A stretch of 24,604 nucleotides of DNA. Source: an uncultured Collinsella sp. (GTDB taxonomy: Bacteria > Actinomycetota > Coriobacteriia > Coriobacteriales > Coriobacteriaceae). This document shows positions 7,262 to 15,600 of the stretch, piece by piece; position 1 is the stretch's first letter, and each line of letters starts with the position of its first letter. Under the pieces are notes generated by a model. The model had not been told where the DNA came from and searched no databases. It saw only the letters and a list, made by a program, of their open reading frames with translations. The stretch lies in NCBI GenBank assembly GCA_934630855.1, contig CAKTWW010000033.1, positions 1 to 24,604 of the forward strand, written 5' to 3'. The translations under genes were made by a program, and so were the position numbers.

Positions 7262-7721
7262 GCGCGAGCGCAAGCTCATCTCCAAGAATCGCTCGGCACA
7301 TCACGAGTACTTTATCGATGAGACCTTTGAGTGCGGCATTGAGCTGAGCGGCACCGAGGTCAAGTCGATTCGTGAGCGTGCCTGTCAGATTACCGACACC
7401 TTTGCGCTCATCCGTGGCGGTGAGTGCTGGCTCGTGGGCCTGCATATCCACCCTTATAGCCATGGTGGCGTGTGGAACCGTGACCCCGACCGCCGCCGCC
7501 GTCTGCTGCTGCACCGCAAGGAGATCGATTTCCTCGACGGCAAGCTACGCAACCGCGGCTATGCCCTGGTGCCGCTGGAACTCTACTTTAATACCGACGG
7601 CCGCGTAAAGCTGTTGCTGGGCCTCGGTCGCGGCAAGAAGCTCTACGACAAACGTGAAGATATGGCCAAGCGCGATGTCCAGCGCGAGATTGACCGCGCG
7701 CTCAAGGAGCGCAACCGCTAG
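7251..7721 (+). CDS. smpB: SmpB, tmRNA-binding protein
   Basis: SsrA-binding protein that brings tmRNA to stalled ribosomes for trans-translation. The 156-aa product has family landmarks: ISKNRSAHHEYFIDETFECG, then GIELSGTEVKSIRE (about 29-42), and the basic C-terminal tail KKLYDKREDMAKRD followed by a helix that enters the mRNA channel. The start is ATG7251, because an AAGGAGG site lies just before it and it gives the normal MPSKRERK N-terminus; an upstream ATG7173 would add 26 unrelated residues. It overlaps the TPR gene. A 67-bp inverted repeat begins 13 bases after the stop and a terminator lies at 7843. No tmRNA gene is recognisable between here and the next gene. Confidence 0.95.
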   Translation: MPSKRERKLISKNRSAHHEYFIDETFECGIELSGTEVKSIRERACQITDTFALIRGGECWLVGLHIHPYSHGGVWNRDPDRRRRLLLHRKEIDFLDGKLRNRGYALVPLELYFNTDGRVKLLLGLGRGKKLYDKREDMAKRDVQREIDRALKERNR

Positions 7722-7733
7722 GCGCTCTCTATA

Positions 7734-7800
7734 AGTTGCGGTGGAATACGGACCACTTTGGCCTTTAGACGGGCAATTCAGTCCTTATTTCACCGCAACT
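7734..7800. repeat. 67-bp inverted repeat, AGTTGCGGTG family, copy 1
   Basis: Arms AGTTGCGGTGGAATACGGAC and GTCCTTATTTCACCGCAACT are 20 bp with two departures (one G-U in RNA) around a 27-base centre. A second copy of identical total length is at 24151-24217. It lies just after smpB and before the terminator at 7843. Confidence 0.8.
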
Positions 7801-7842
7801 GCGGGTGTCTCATCTTTCTTACTGTTCTGACACATATGTTTC

Positions 7843-7876
7843 AAAGGCGGCATCCGTTATGGGTGCCGCCTTTTTT
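7843..7876 (+). terminator. Terminator of the TPR-smpB operon
   Basis: AAAGGCGGCA / TGCCGCCTTT stem with inner CC/GG pairs and a short loop, followed by TTTTTT. It is the first strong terminator after smpB. Confidence 0.88.
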
Positions 7877-7927
7877 GTGGGTACATACATCCATGAGGTT
7901 CCAACCCAGGTTAGGGGAGTGATCGTT

Positions 7928-8431
7928 ATGGACAAAACTGCGTTCTTTACCATGCCGAGCGGTCTGTACGTGGTGAGTGCCGCGGCAGACGGGCTGCGTG
8001 CCGGCTGCGTTATCAACACGGCGGTGCAGGTGACGTCCGCCCCGCCGCGCATTTCGGTTGCCGTGAACAAGGAAAATGTCACCTCGAGCGTCATCGCATC
8101 GGCCAAAGCGTTCGCGCTGACCGTGATCGACCAGACGGCCGATATGCTCTACATCGGCAATTTTGGTTTTCGCACCAGCAGTGACTACGACAAGTTTGCC
8201 AAGTACGAGGTCCGCGAGACGGCTCTGGGTATGCCCTATGTGCCCGAGCATGCGGCGGCGCTGTTTAGCTGCCGTTTGATTGACACCGTGGACGTGGGTA
8301 CGCATCTGTTGTTTATCGGCGAGGTCGAGGATGCCGAGCGCCTGAGCGGCGAGACCCCGCTGACCTATGACTTCTATCACAAGGTCCTAAAGGGCAAGAC
8401 GCCGCCCAAGGCTTCGTCGTATCAAGGCTAG
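7928..8431 (+). CDS. Flavin-reductase-like FMN-binding protein
   Basis: A 167-aa protein of the flavin reductase/HpaC-like split-barrel family, which binds FMN and passes electrons from NAD(P)H or a partner. The N-terminus MDKTAFFTMPSGLYVVSA, then the GCVINTAVQVTSAPPRISVAVNKEN block (about 27-52) and SAKAFALTVIDQ are typical, as is the C-terminal TYDFYHKVLKGKTPPKASSY. Start ATG7928 is preferred: it has a GGGGAG site and the family N-terminus, whereas the in-frame ATG7805 lies upstream of the terminator at 7843-7876. A rubredoxin gene follows after 89 bases. In anaerobes such flavoproteins are often paired with, or fused to, rubredoxin, so an electron-transfer partnership is plausible though the rubredoxin has its own promoter. 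Substrate unknown. Confidence 0.85.
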   Translation: MDKTAFFTMPSGLYVVSAAADGLRAGCVINTAVQVTSAPPRISVAVNKENVTSSVIASAKAFALTVIDQTADMLYIGNFGFRTSSDYDKFAKYEVRETALGMPYVPEHAAALFSCRLIDTVDVGTHLLFIGEVEDAERLSGETPLTYDFYHKVLKGKTPPKASSYQG

Positions 8432-8448
8432 AAATGTTTCAAAAGCAC

Positions 8449-8476
8449 TTGCATTATATTATTGGGAATCTATACT
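8449..8476 (+). promoter_or_regulatory. Sigma-70-type promoter of the rubredoxin gene
   Basis: TTGCAT, a 16-bp AT-rich spacer, then TATACT. The predicted start is about 37 bases before the rubredoxin ATG. Confidence 0.65.
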
Positions 8477-8520
8477 GATAAGTGAAGTACATCAACAGTC
8501 ACGTTCGAGAGGAGAACATC

Positions 8521-8664
8521 ATGGCTGAGGAGAAGAAGACGTATAAGTTCGTGTGCACCGTTTGCGGTTACGAGGTTGAGGTCGACACGCCCGAGCTGCC
8601 CGAGGATTACGTGTGCCCGGTGTGCGGCGTCGGTCCCGATCAGTTTGAGCTCGTCGAGGAGTAG
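8521..8664 (+). CDS. Compact rubredoxin
   Basis: A 47-aa one-iron electron carrier. The Fe(SCys)4 ligands are C-T-V-C near residue 12 and C-P-V-C near residue 32, the latter in [18 protein letters not shown], the classic rubredoxin C-terminal half. Standard rubredoxins have about 29 residues between the two cysteine pairs; here there are only 16, so the central loop that normally carries the GDP...GTP-type segment is missing. This resembles the short rubredoxin domains found in rubrerythrins. ATG8521 has a GAGGAG site; a GTG at 8482 would add 13 residues without support. Its own promoter precedes it and a terminator follows. Likely partners are the flavoprotein just upstream or oxygen/peroxide-reducing enzymes elsewhere. 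Confidence 0.9.
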   Translation: MAEEKKTYKFVCTVCGYEVEVDTPELPEDYVCPVCGVGPDQFELVEE

Positions 8665-8705
8665 CTCGCAAGTACACGGCAAGCAGCCGAACATAGCCCT
8701 GTCCA

Positions 8706-8742
8706 AGGGCCCCGGTCGTATGTTTCGGCCGGGGCTCTTTTT
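8706..8742 (+). terminator. Terminator of the rubredoxin gene
   Basis: AGGGCCCCGGTCG / CGGCCGGGGCTCT stem with a short loop, then TTTTT. Confidence 0.85.
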
Positions 8743-8770
8743 GGTGCAAGGGGATCGTATTTGTCCGATT

Positions 8771-8827
8771 GTCTCGATTTATAACAGCAAGGGGCGGAAA
8801 TTGGCTCCATCTGTTACAGATTGAGAC
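8771..8827 (+). repeat. 57-bp palindromic repeat, single unit
   Basis: Left arm GTCTCGATTTATAACA (8771-8786), 25-base centre, right arm TGTTACAGATTGAGAC (8812-8827). It has the same 57-bp length and centre pattern (GGAAATTGG in the middle) as the other eleven units, but its left arm is more diverged. It is the only unit found singly. It lies between the rubredoxin terminator and the 3' end of mntH. Confidence 0.85.
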
Positions 8828-8854
8828 GTTTGGCTGGGCGGGCGTGCAGTTTCG

Positions 8855-10111
8855 TTACATCCCTGCCAGCAGCACGGCGTCGAGCGCCGTTACGACGACA
8901 CCAATCCCTACAAGCAGCGCGTTGAGCGGGCGCGAGTTGGCGTATTTGCCCATGACGCGGCGCGAGCTGGTGAGTCGTATGAGTACGAAGACCGTGATCG
9001 GCAGCTGGAGCGATAGCAGTGCCTGGCTCCAGATGAGACCCTCAAAGGGATTCGAAACAACCAGGCAGGCAACAACTGCACCGGCAAAGCAGAGTGCCAC
9101 GCCAATCGATGAGTGCCGGTCGTGGATGTCGTATTCCTCGTCGAACATGCCGGCCGTTATGGTGCCGGCTGCCATGCCCGCTGTCACGCTGCTCGAGAGG
9201 CCCGCGAACAGCAGCGCTGCGGCAAAGATGATCGAGCTTGCCGGGCCCAGGATGGGGGAGAGCGTGGCGGCCGCGACGGCGAGGTCGTCTACGACGATGC
9301 CGTGGGCAAAGAAGGTCGTCGCGGCCAGGATGACCATTGCCGAGTTGATTGCCCAGCCCACGCCCATCGAAAAGAGCGTGTCGAAGAGCTCATAGCGCAG
9401 GCGCTCCTCGATAACCTGCTCGCCTTGGCCTTCGAAGTGCATGGATTGGATGACCTCGGAGTGCAGAAAGAGGTTGTGGGGCATGACGACCGCCCCCAGT
9501 ACGCTGACGACGATGGCGGCCGAGTCGGTGGGCATGCTGGGCGTGATCCAGCCTGTGGCGGCTTGCGGCCAGTCGACTTTGACCAGCGCGAGCTCGGCTA
9601 AAAACGACAGGCCCACTATGCCAACGAAGGCGATGATCCAGCGCTCGGCGCGTTTGTAGGAGCTCGTCATGAGCATCGCCATCGAAGTCGCCGCCACGAT
9701 GACGCAGCCGGCGCGCATGGGCAGCCCAAAGAGCATCTGGAGTGCGATCGCGCCGCCCAGGACCTCGGCCATGGCGGTGGCGACGGTTGCGAGATATGCA
9801 CTGGCGAGCACGGCGCGTCCGACGGGGCGGGGGAGATGGCGGGTCGTGGCTTCGGCAAGGCAGGCGCCCGTGGCGATACCCAGGTGTGCAGCGTTGTGCT
9901 GCAGAACGATCAGCATGATCGTGGATAGCGTGACCACCCACAGTAGCGCGTAGCCAAACTGCGAGCCCGCGGCCATGTTGGAGGCCCAGTTGCCCGGATC
10001 GATAAAGCCGACGGTGACGAGCAATCCGGGGCCGATGTGCCGGGCAATGTCCAGGCCACCGTGGCCTCCGGTGCGATGTGAGCCAAAGTGTTGTTTGAGA
10101 TGGTTGAGCAT
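8855..10111 (-). CDS. mntH: Nramp-family divalent metal transporter (MntH-like)
   Basis: Proton-coupled Mn2+/Fe2+ importer of the cytoplasmic membrane, 418 aa with about 11 membrane helices. Both metal-site motifs are present: DPGN (38-41) in helix 1 and M-P-H (210-212) in helix 6 within MPHNLFLHS. The methionine is the mark of Nramp proteins that transport Mn and Fe rather than Mg or Al. The start is ATG10111, because CAGGAG lies just before it; an in-frame extension to 10168 adds 19 arginine-rich residues and has no ribosome site. It follows gpmA on the same strand after 75 bases, so it may be co-transcribed. That gap has a partial GTGCGG/CCGCAC hairpin but no recognisable manganese riboswitch or MntR box. 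Confidence 0.92.
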   Translation of the reverse strand: MLNHLKQHFGSHRTGGHGGLDIARHIGPGLLVTVGFIDPGNWASNMAAGSQFGYALLWVVTLSTIMLIVLQHNAAHLGIATGACLAEATTRHLPRPVGRAVLASAYLATVATAMAEVLGGAIALQMLFGLPMRAGCVIVAATSMAMLMTSSYKRAERWIIAFVGIVGLSFLAELALVKVDWPQAATGWITPSMPTDSAAIVVSVLGAVVMPHNLFLHSEVIQSMHFEGQGEQVIEERLRYELFDTLFSMGVGWAINSAMVILAATTFFAHGIVVDDLAVAAATLSPILGPASSIIFAAALLFAGLSSSVTAGMAAGTITAGMFDEEYDIHDRHSSIGVALCFAGAVVACLVVSNPFEGLIWSQALLSLQLPITVFVLIRLTSSRRVMGKYANSRPLNALLVGIGVVVTALDAVLLAGM

Positions 10112-10186
10112 GGTCGGCTCCTGCGTGCGGACGGCGCGGCGTCGCAAAGGGGTCGTACGGCGCCGCACGTTGAGCTTGAGATGGGA

Positions 10187-10960
10187 CTACTTGTGCGCCT
10201 TGCCCTGATTGGCAACGGCATCGATCTTGGCGGCGATGGTCGCCGGGTCACCGATGTAGCGCTTGTCGAGGACGTTGAAATCGGTGTCGAAGGTGTAGAC
10301 GAGCGGCACGCCGGTGGGGATGTTGACATTGAGGATTTCCTCGGGCGTGAGATGCTCAAACTTCATGATGAGTGAACGCAGGGAGTTGCCGTGCGCGGCG
10401 ATGAACACGCGTTTGCCGGCGAGCATCTGGGGACGAATCTCGTCCTCAAAATAGGGCCAGGCGCGGGCGATTGTGTCTTTGAGGCATTCGGTGTAGGGCA
10501 GCTGGTCGGGCGCGATGTCGCGGTATTGCTCCTGGGTGTGGGGGTCGCGCGTGTCGCCCGGCACGAGTGCCGGCGGGCAGACATCGAAGGAGCGGCGCCA
10601 GATGAGTACCTGCTCGTCGCCGTGTTCCGCTGCGGCATCGGCCTTGTTGAGACCCTGCAACGCACCGTAGTGGCGCTCGTTGAGTTTCCAGGACTTGATG
10701 ACGGGCAGCCACTCGCGGTCCATCTGGCCGAGCACGATGTTGAGGGTGTGGATCGCGCGCTTAAGGCGTGAGGTGTAGCAGACGTCAAAGTCGAAACCCG
10801 CCTCTTCGAGGGCACGGCCGCCTGCCGCCGCCTCTTCGCGGCCCGTGTCGGTGAGCTCGACATCGGTCCAGCCGGTGAACAGGTTGAGCTTGTTCCACTC
10901 GGATTCTCCGTGACGGATAAGGGCGAGTTGCATCGTCTGCCGCTCTGCTTGGTGCGCCAT
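10187..10960 (-). CDS. gpmA: 2,3-bisphosphoglycerate-dependent phosphoglycerate mutase
   Basis: Glycolytic enzyme interconverting 3- and 2-phosphoglycerate in the cytosol through a phosphohistidine. The 257-aa protein has the dPGM motif LIRHGESEWN with catalytic His17, the phosphate-binding TSRLKRAIHTL, acid Glu95 in LNERHYGALQG, and the second histidine His190 in AAHGNSLRSL. Length fits the family (about 250). The start at 10960 has an ideal AAGGAGG site six bases before ATG. A later ATG at 10933 (MQLALIRHG) would match the usual N-terminus but lacks a ribosome site. mntH follows 75 bases downstream; this enzyme type needs no metal, so the neighbourhood is not an obvious functional link. Confidence 0.95.
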   Translation of the reverse strand: MAHQAERQTMQLALIRHGESEWNKLNLFTGWTDVELTDTGREEAAAGGRALEEAGFDFDVCYTSRLKRAIHTLNIVLGQMDREWLPVIKSWKLNERHYGALQGLNKADAAAEHGDEQVLIWRRSFDVCPPALVPGDTRDPHTQEQYRDIAPDQLPYTECLKDTIARAWPYFEDEIRPQMLAGKRVFIAAHGNSLRSLIMKFEHLTPEEILNVNIPTGVPLVYTFDTDFNVLDKRYIGDPATIAAKIDAVANQGKAHK

Positions 10961-11012
10961 AGGGGCCTCCTTGATCTGGCACGGTGTGCGTGCCGTTTGC
11001 TTGACGCCGCAA

Positions 11013-11041
11013 AGGATACCCGTTTTAGACTCAAAAGTTAA
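11013..11041 (-). promoter_or_regulatory. Possible promoter of gpmA
   Basis: On the minus strand TTAACT, a 17-bp spacer and TATCCT lie about 55 bases before the gpmA start. The match to consensus is modest. Confidence 0.4.
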
Positions 11042-11097
11042 CCAAGACTAACAAAAATGTGATTTTAGGCATGGTTGGTGCAATGGGGGCCGTAATT

Positions 11098-11315
11098 GTC
11101 TCAATCTGTAACAGTTGGCTGCCGAAACCGGCCCTTCGTGTTACAGATCGAGACATTCGGAGCCGCCTCTCGGAAACATCTCAATCTGTAACATCTGAGC
11201 GCATAAAACCCCTCTAACTGTTACAGATTGAGACAGGCCAGACTGGTTGGTTATAAAAATCTCGATCTGTAACATCTGGACGCCGAAATTGGGTTTAACT
11301 GTTACAGATTGAGAT
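11098..11315 (+). repeat. 57-bp palindromic repeat array ABC (three units)
   Basis: Units at 11098-11154, 11178-11234 and 11259-11315, each exactly 57 bp (16 + 25 + 16). Starts are 80 and 81 bp apart, with gaps of 23 and 24 bp. The left arm is GTCTCAATCTGTAACA in the first unit and begins with A (ATCTC...) in the next two; the right arm is TGTTACAGATYGAGAC or ends in AT in the third. It lies between the gpmA promoter region and the polyferredoxin gene. The following 11316-11457 stretch has no other clear element. Confidence 0.9.
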
Positions 11316-11457
11316 ATTTGGCGGGAGGGAAACGGCGCACGTCGGCGCGCCCGAGTCGTCTGCAAAATCCTTACATGCCGAGTCATCGAACTGCGCCCGC
11401 ACTCAAGCGATCGCGCGCATAATGGCAGGAAAGGTTGCGAAGAAGAAAGGCCCTCGG

Positions 11458-12288
11458 ATGAACGGCATGGCAAAGTACAAGGTTCCCGCACTGCTTTGGA
11501 TCGTCTTCGAGGCGGTCGCCATCGTGCTGTGGCGCACCACGGGCAACCTGTTCTACCTCGGCAATTTCTCCTACATTGGCACGGCACTGGCCGCGGGCAC
11601 GGCGCTCTACCTTGCCAACTGGAAGTATGCGCGCCATGCGGTCCAATTTGCCATCGGCACGTATATGCTTGTCTACCTGGGATTTCTGTGCCACGAGAAT
11701 ATGCAGATCGAGGGATTTTGGTACTACCTCTTTTTAGGCTCTTTTGAGGCGGCGACCATTCATTACGCCGTGGCCAAGATCTTTGGGCCGCTTGTATTTG
11801 GCCGCGGTTGGTGCGGCTATGCGTGTTGGACGGCGATGGTGCTCGATTTGCTGCCGTACAAGGTGCCTGCAACGCACGAGCGTCGGTCGTTTGGCTGGCT
11901 GCGCTACGTGACCTTTGTGGCGTCGCTCGCCTTTGCGGGTGCGCTGTTTCTTCTGGGCGTTCCCAACCTTGCCGACGTCATGTGGATTGCCTTTATCGTG
12001 GGCAATGTGATCTATTACGTGGTGGGCATCGCGCTCGCGTTTGCCCTTAAGGACAATCGCGCGTTTTGCAAGTACATCTGCCCGGTGACGGTGTTTTTAA
12101 AGCCCATGTCCAAGCGGGCGGTCGTGCGCGTTACCTGCGATAAGGACAAATGCATCTCGTGCGGTAAGTGCAAGCGCGTGTGCCCGATGGACGTCGACGT
12201 GACGGACAATTCGCTCGACCGTCGCAACGGCACGGAGTGCATCCTATGTATGGAGTGCACGAAGGTCTGCCCCAAAAAGGCCTTGTAG
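11458..12288 (+). CDS. Membrane polyferredoxin (NapH/CcoG-like 4Fe-4S protein)
   Basis: A 276-aa membrane iron-sulfur protein, probably an electron conduit across or at the membrane. It has about five or six hydrophobic helices (roughly 10-26, 36-52, 62-78, 88-106, 150-168, 175-197). The motif GRGWCGYACW (116-124) resembles the FCGWxCP motif of NapH/CcoG-type proteins, and CKYICPVTVFLKP (204-216) is the second cysteine pair. Two classic 4Fe-4S ferredoxin motifs close the protein: C232-x2-C235-x2-C238-x3-C242 and C261-x2-C264-x2-C267-x3-C271. ATG11458 has a GAAAGG site; the in-frame ATG11422 does not. No partner reductase is adjacent. It is bracketed by two arrays of the 57-bp repeat. Electron donor and acceptor unknown. 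Confidence 0.85.
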   Translation: MNGMAKYKVPALLWIVFEAVAIVLWRTTGNLFYLGNFSYIGTALAAGTALYLANWKYARHAVQFAIGTYMLVYLGFLCHENMQIEGFWYYLFLGSFEAATIHYAVAKIFGPLVFGRGWCGYACWTAMVLDLLPYKVPATHERRSFGWLRYVTFVASLAFAGALFLLGVPNLADVMWIAFIVGNVIYYVVGIALAFALKDNRAFCKYICPVTVFLKPMSKRAVVRVTCDKDKCISCGKCKRVCPMDVDVTDNSLDRRNGTECILCMECTKVCPKKAL

Positions 12289-12305
12289 CGCAGGCAGGCC
12301 AGATT

Positions 12306-12368
12306 GGTGCATTGGGGTCAGGTTAATCTGCACCAACGTGGTGCAAACAAATCTGACCCCTTTGCACC
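12306..12368. repeat. 63-bp inverted repeat, TGGTGCA family, copy 1
   Basis: Two 30-bp half units around ACG. The left runs from GGTGCA through GGGGTCAG to TGCACCA; the right begins TGGTGCA, has CTGACCCC and ends TGCACC. About 24 of 30 positions pair. It starts 17 bases after the polyferredoxin stop. A related three-half-unit copy is at 23737-23834. It may also act as a 3' hairpin, but no T-tract is present. Confidence 0.8.
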
Positions 12369-12390
12369 ACCCCTTTGCATCAAGGGAATT

Positions 12391-12527
12391 GTCTCAATCT
12401 GTAACATCTGAGGGCCGAAGTTGGCTCTATCTGTTACAGATTTAGACAAACGACACCCGTCCTGCAGAAAATCTCAATCTGTAACAGCTGGACGTCCAAA
12501 TGGGCTCCTCGTGTTACAGGTCGAGAC
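12391..12527 (+). repeat. 57-bp palindromic repeat array DE (two units)
   Basis: Units at 12391-12447 and 12471-12527, each 57 bp, starts 80 bp apart, gap 23 bp. The first begins GTCTC and the second ATCTC, as in the triplet arrays. It lies between the TGGTGCA repeat after the polyferredoxin gene and the gltB control region. Confidence 0.9.
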
Positions 12528-12570
12528 AATACGCAGCCCTGCCATCCCCGGGAGACCATTTGTTGCGTGC

Positions 12571-12602
12571 GTTACGCGATTGTTTCGAAACGGGTGGGAA
12601 AC
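12571..12602. promoter_or_regulatory. Nested dyad upstream of gltB, GlnR-like operator candidate
   Basis: The sequence is GTTAC-n6-GTTTC directly joined to GAAAC-n6-GAAAC: two pentamers 11 bp apart, mirrored by two more, over 32 bp. The GTnAC/GAAAC pentamers with six-base gaps match the element style bound by actinobacterial GlnR, an OmpR-type nitrogen regulator. A possible -10 box TAGTAT is at 12624-12629 and no good -35 is visible, which would fit an activator. The dyad is seen directly; the regulator is inferred. Confidence 0.5.
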
Positions 12603-12670
12603 ACAACGGGCCGGCGATGCTCCTAGTATGCCTATTCAACTGACTGTCTAATATCTAGGGGAGGATCGCG

Positions 12671-15600
12671 ATGCAGGCAGATTCCGCTCAGCAGCAGGGC
12701 CTTTATCGCCCCGAATTCGACCACGATGCATGTGGCATCGGCGCGCTTGCCGATATCAACGGCGAGCGCCATCACCAGATTCTGGACGACGCGCTGTCCA
12801 TTCTGGTCAACTTGGAGCACCGCGGCGGCACGGGACTCGAGAAGAACACCGGCGATGGCGCCGGCATCCTGTTCCAGGTCCCGCATCACTTTTTCCGCAA
12901 AGAGGCTCAAAAGTGCGGCCAGATTCTGCCGGCAGAGGGCGACTATGGCGTGGCCATGCTGTTCTTCCCGCAGGATGACAAGGGCGTAGAGGATGCCCGC
13001 CGCGTGTTTGAGGAGGGCTGCGCCGAGGCTGGCGTGCCGCTGCTCTTTTGGCGCGAGGTGCCGGTCGACCCGCACGATCTGGGCGAGACGGCACGCGCCT
13101 GCATGCCCACCATCCTGCAGGCCTTCCTGGGCCGCCCCGATGACACGCCCGCCGGTGACGCCTTCGAGCGCCGTCTGTACGTGTGCCGCCGCACCATCGA
13201 GAAGAAGGCCGACGCCGAGTTCGCCCTGCGCGACAAGATCTTCTATGTGTGCTCCATGAGCTCGCGCACCATCGTGTACAAGGGCATGCTCGTTGCCACG
13301 CAGATGCGCCGCTTCTTCATCGATCTCAACGACGCCGCCGTCAAGACGGCCGTGGCGCTCGTCCACTCGCGCTACTCCACCAACACCACGCCCAGCTGGG
13401 AGCGTGCGCACCCCAACCGCTTTATCATCCATAACGGCGAGATCAACACCCTCAAGGGCAACGTCAACTGGATCCGCGCCCGCGAACCCAACCTGTACAG
13501 CCCCGTGCTGCAGCACGATCTTGAGCGCGTGATGCCCATCATCAACCGCGAGGGTTCCGACTCCGCGATTCTGGACAATGTGCTCGAGTTTTTGGTCATG
13601 AACGGTCGTCCGCTCACGCGTGCCGCGTCCATGCTGCTGCCCGAGCCGTGGGACCACAACGAAAGCCTGAGCGAGGAGCGCCGTGCCTACGACGCCTACC
13701 AGTCCATGCTTATGGAGCCGTGGGACGGTCCTGCCGCCATCGCCTTTACCGACGGTCGTACCCTGGGTGCCGCCCTCGACCGCAACGGTCTGCGCCCGGC
13801 CCGCTACTACGTGACGCGCGACGGTCGTTTTATGCTGGCGAGCGAGGTGGGCACCATCGAGGTGCGCCCCGAGAACATCCTGACGAGCGGCTGCCTGGGA
13901 CCGGGCCAGATGCTCGAGGTCGATTTTGCCCGCGGCCGCGTGATCTACAACGACGAGCTGCGCGCCCGCTATGCCAAGGAGAAACCCTATCGCGACTGGA
14001 TCGCCGAGGAGACGCTGACCGTCGACGCGCTCGACAAGCCCGCCGCGTCTGCGCCCGCCGAGGATGCCGAGGTACCCGCTGCCGTGCGCATGGCCAAGCT
14101 CGGCTATCACTGGGACGATGTCGACGAGGTCGTGCGCCCCATGGCCCAGCAGGGCAAGGCCCCGCTCGCCTCGATGGGCATCGACGCGCCGCTGGCCTGC
14201 CTGTCCAAGAAGACGCGTTCGTTCTACGACTACTTCTACCAGCTGTTCGCCCAGGTCACAAACCCGCCGATCGACGCCCTGCGCGAGCATATGGTCACCT
14301 CGACCACGCTCTACCTGGGCAATCACGGCAACCTGCTCGAGGACTCCCGCACCGCCTGCCAGCTGGTGCGCCTGGAGCGCCCGCTGCTCAACGAGGAGGA
14401 GTTCGACCGCATCTGCGCCATCGACCGTGTGGGCTTTAAGACCCGTCGCTTCCGTGCCGTGTACCGCCGTGACGCGGGCGAGGGCGCGCTGCAGGCTGCG
14501 CTTAAGCAGCTTGCCGAGGACGTTGAGGCTGCGGTTCGCGACGGCGTGAACATCGTGGTGCTGAGTGACCGCGCCGCAGCGGGCGAGGTGCCCGTACCGT
14601 CGCTGCTCGCCGTGGGCTGCGTGCACAACCATCTGATCCGCGCCGGCGTGCGTACCTTTGCCGACCTGGTGGTAGAGTGCGGCGACGCCGTGTCCCCGCA
14701 CGACTTTGCGGCGCTGGTGGGCTACTCCGCGAGCGGCATCTATCCGTACAACGCGCATGCGTGCATCCGCGATCTGGCGGCGCGCGGCGACCTGGATGTG
14801 ACGGCCGAGCAGGGCATCGACAACTACAACAAGGCCGCGACGGCGGGCATCGTCTCCATCATGTCCAAGATGGGTATCTCCACGGTGCAAAGCTACCACT
14901 CCGCGCAGATCTTCGAAGCTGTGGGCTTTACCACGGAGTTTGTCGACGCGTACTTTGCCGGCACGGTGAGCCGCGTGGGCGGTATGGGTGTCGAGGACGT
15001 TGAGCGCGAACAGAACGAGCGCTACGACGCCGCGCTCGCCATCCTTAAGAGCCCGGCGCCTGCGCAGCTGCCTACGCTGGGCCTGACCAAGTGGCGTCCG
15101 CTCGGCGGCGAGGATCACCTTATCGACCCGCAGACTGTCTACCTGCTGCAGACCGCCTGCCGCGAGGACAGCTTCGACACCTTTAAGGAGTACAGCGCCC
15201 GTCTGCACCGCACCGGCCGCGCCGTGCGCTTGCGCGACCTGCTGGACTTTGACGACAGCGGTCGCACCCCGGTGCCGCTCGACGAGGTCGAGCCTGCGCT
15301 CAACATTGTCCGCCGCTTTAACACCGGCGCCATGTCGTACGGTTCCATCAGCAAAGAGGCACACGAGTGCATGGCCATCGCCATGAACCGTCTGCACGGT
15401 CGTTCCAACTCGGGCGAGGGCGGCGAGGATCCGCGTCGCGAGACCCCCCTGGCCAACGGCGACTCCAAGAATTCCGCAATCAAACAGGTGGCAAGCGCGC
15501 GCTTTGGCGTGACGAGCCGCTACCTGTGCAGCGCCTTCGAGATCCAGATCAAGATGGCCCAGGGCGCCAAGCCCGGCGAGGGCGGCCACCTGCCCGGCAA

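Noticed and set aside
7722..7927. tmRNA (ssrA) after smpB
   Set aside because: The 200-base gap holds a 67-bp inverted repeat and a terminator. There is no tRNA-Ala-like end or tag reading frame, and the space is too short for a standard tmRNA of about 350 bases.
7805..7927. Longer N-terminus for the flavin-reductase-like protein
   Set aside because: The extension crosses the terminator at 7843-7876 and does not match the family start; ATG7928 has its own ribosome site.
10112..10186. Manganese riboswitch or MntR box before mntH
   Set aside because: Only a partial GTGCGG/CCGCAC hairpin is present. The yybP-ykoY fold and an MntR palindrome were looked for by eye and not seen.
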